A DNA stretch of 8,515 nucleotides from Chloroflexota bacterium (GTDB taxonomy: Bacteria > Chloroflexota > Anaerolineae > Anaerolineales > DRMV01): positions 1-8,515 of the forward strand of contig JAADFA010000126.1 of assembly GCA_013153135.1 (NCBI GenBank), in the 5' to 3' direction. The notes under the pieces were generated by a model that was not told where the DNA came from, searched no databases, and was given only the letters and a program-made list of their open reading frames with translations. Below, one piece after another: positions 7,367 to 8,515 of the stretch; within the stretch, counting starts at the first letter, position 1, and every line of letters begins with the position of its first letter. The position numbers and the translations under genes are program-made.

Positions 7367-8335
7367 GGTTTGGCCTTGGCGGAGCCGAGCCAGCTCTTCG
7401 AAGAGCTCCCGCTCCCGCGGGGTGAGGTTCTTGGGGACCAGGACTTTGGCCCGCACGTACAGGTCGCCGTGCTCTTGGGGGCGGCGCAGTTTGGGCATGC
7501 CGCGGCCCCGCAGGCGGAAGGTCTGGCCGCACTGGGTACCCGGTGGAATTTTGAGATAGACTTCGCCCGTGAGCGTGGGCACTTTGACCTCGCCGCCCAG
7601 GACCGCGGTATACAGGTCGACGGGCACCTCGGTGTACAAGTCGTCCCCCTGGCGTTCGAAGCGGGGGTCGGGTGCAACCTGGACGACTAGGTACAAATCG
7701 GCCCAGGTGCCATCTTCCAGGGGCACGGCCCGGCGTAAGCGCACTTTGGTGCCTGTGCGCGCTCCCGGTGGGATTTTGACTTCCAGGCGCCGACCGTTGA
7801 TCTGGATATGGCGCGTGGTGCCGTGGTAAGCCTCATGTAGGCTAATGGTGATGGGGTGTTCGATGCGCCGCGGTCGCGGCCGCGCGCGAGTTTGGGCCCC
7901 AACCGTGCCCCAAGGGTGCCCGGCCGCGGTCTGCGCTTCGTGCCAATCGCCGCCCCCAAAGCCAAAGAGGGTGCGGAAGAAATCCGAGAAACCGCCAACC
8001 CCGCCGAGCAGGTCGTCCAAATCTCGGAACTCGACCCGTACGCCACCCGGCGCGCCTTGGGCCCAACGGCTCCAATCGAACCCGCCCGGACCGCCGCCCA
8101 TGCGCTGCCATTGTTCATATTGCTGGCGCATTTGGTCGTAGCGCTTTCGCTTTTCTGGGTCGTTTAGTACTTGATAGGCTTCGTTGATTTCCTTGAACTT
8201 CTCTTCCGCCTCTTTGTCGCCCGGATTGCGGTCCGGGTGATATTTCAGCGCGAGCTTCCGGTAAGCACGTTTGATCTCTTCAGCAGATGCGTCCGGCTCT
8301 ACGCCTAAAATCTTGTAATAATCCTTGAACTCCAT
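7361..8335 (-). CDS. DnaJ-family co-chaperone without zinc finger (CbpA type)
   Basis: This 324-residue J-protein should stimulate the ATPase of DnaK and pass unfolded clients to it in the cytoplasm. Residues 1-70 are the J domain, beginning MEFKDYYKILGV, with the essential HPD at 33-35 in KYHPDRNPGDKEAE and FKEINEAYQVLNDPEKRKRYD at 47-67 in outline. A Gly/Phe-rich part (about 79-130) includes DLLGGVGGFSDFF, followed by an Arg/Pro-rich stretch at 148-157. No CxxCxGxG repeat is present; Cys269 is the only cysteine, so this is a type II protein like CbpA. Two C-terminal client-binding domains follow at about 158-222 (ISLHEAYHGTTR, VKIPPGARTGTKVRLR) and 228-302 (VDLYTAVLGGEVKVPTLTG, LKIPPGTQCGQTFRLRGRGMP). 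GAGGTGGAG precedes the ATG. No dnaK or grpE is in the window. It is the first gene after the promoter and is parted from the protease gene by a hairpin. Confidence 0.95.
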   Translation of the reverse strand: MEFKDYYKILGVEPDASAEEIKRAYRKLALKYHPDRNPGDKEAEEKFKEINEAYQVLNDPEKRKRYDQMRQQYEQWQRMGGGPGGFDWSRWAQGAPGGVRVEFRDLDDLLGGVGGFSDFFRTLFGFGGGDWHEAQTAAGHPWGTVGAQTRARPRPRRIEHPITISLHEAYHGTTRHIQINGRRLEVKIPPGARTGTKVRLRRAVPLEDGTWADLYLVVQVAPDPRFERQGDDLYTEVPVDLYTAVLGGEVKVPTLTGEVYLKIPPGTQCGQTFRLRGRGMPKLRRPQEHGDLYVRAKVLVPKNLTPRERELFEELARLRQGQTA

Positions 8336-8380
8336 CGCTCCACCTCAACGTCCCAAGCAACAAGATGCTATCCTTTCCTG

Positions 8381-8410
8381 ATTGTAGGCTCGGCCTGCCG
8401 CGCGCGTCAA
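8381..8410 (-). promoter_or_regulatory. Sigma70-like promoter of the dnaJ cluster
   Basis: On the minus strand TTGACG (8410 down to 8405) and TACAAT (8386 down to 8381) each match the consensus at 5 of 6 positions and are 18 bp apart. Transcription would start near 8374, about 39 bases before the ATG. No CIRCE inverted repeat (TTAGCACTC type) is seen nearby, so HrcA control is not supported. This is the only convincing promoter found for the cluster. Confidence 0.75.
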
Positions 8411-8515
8411 GCACAGATGGGGAATTTTTACAGAAGTCTAACATAAACGGGTGCAAGCAAATCTTGTAGATGAGAGATAAAAAGAGGGGGCCAACCTGTG
8501 GTAGGGGGTGCAGGC

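Noticed and set aside
8479..8505. A possible terminator of a gene beyond the right edge (CCTACC-ACA-GGTTGG, then TTTTT, on the minus strand).
   Set aside because: The stem has a mismatch and only a 3-base loop, and 7 bases separate it from the T-run, too weak without sight of the upstream gene.

Overview
All six genes in this GC-rich window lie on the minus strand, so the text reads from right to left. The likely source is a Chloroflexota bacterium, perhaps of the Anaerolineae. That is an inference, resting on exported proteins with long Pro/Thr linkers (TPTPT-type) behind lipoprotein signals, a tail domain I remember only from that phylum, an archaeal/Chloroflexota-like solute-binding protein, and high GC with clear Shine-Dalgarno sites. 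No tRNA, rRNA, CRISPR array, transposase, phage gene or origin was found.

Region 1 (8515 down to about 3030) is a protein-quality-control cluster that ends in a translation gene. It begins with a sigma70-like promoter and a CbpA-type DnaJ co-chaperone without a zinc finger. A hairpin terminator whose U-run touches the next Shine-Dalgarno separates dnaJ from four tightly packed genes: an HtrA/DegP-like lipoprotein protease, a SurA/PrsA-like lipoprotein with a parvulin domain (4-bp ATGA overlap), a single-pass membrane protein with a Pro/Thr stalk and an unassigned beta-rich tail (27-bp gap), and seryl-tRNA synthetase serS (25-bp gap). A strong terminator follows serS. The cluster joins one cytosolic chaperone partner to two envelope folding or degradation lipoproteins, with serS probably a read-through passenger. 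The parvulin domain has lost its usual active-site residues and may be a chaperone only.

Region 2 (about 3030 to 2740) is a 366-bp gap between genes. It holds the serS terminator, two REP-like palindromes in opposite orientation, and the promoter of the last gene with a small palindrome in its leader.

Region 3 (2718 to about 100) is one gene with its own promoter and terminator. It encodes an 849-residue family-5 (peptide/oligopeptide type) solute-binding lipoprotein. Its two halves appear in reversed order compared with the usual family: the part normally at the C-terminus comes first. No permease or ATPase gene lies in the window. An extended -10 element at the left edge probably starts another leftward gene outside the window.
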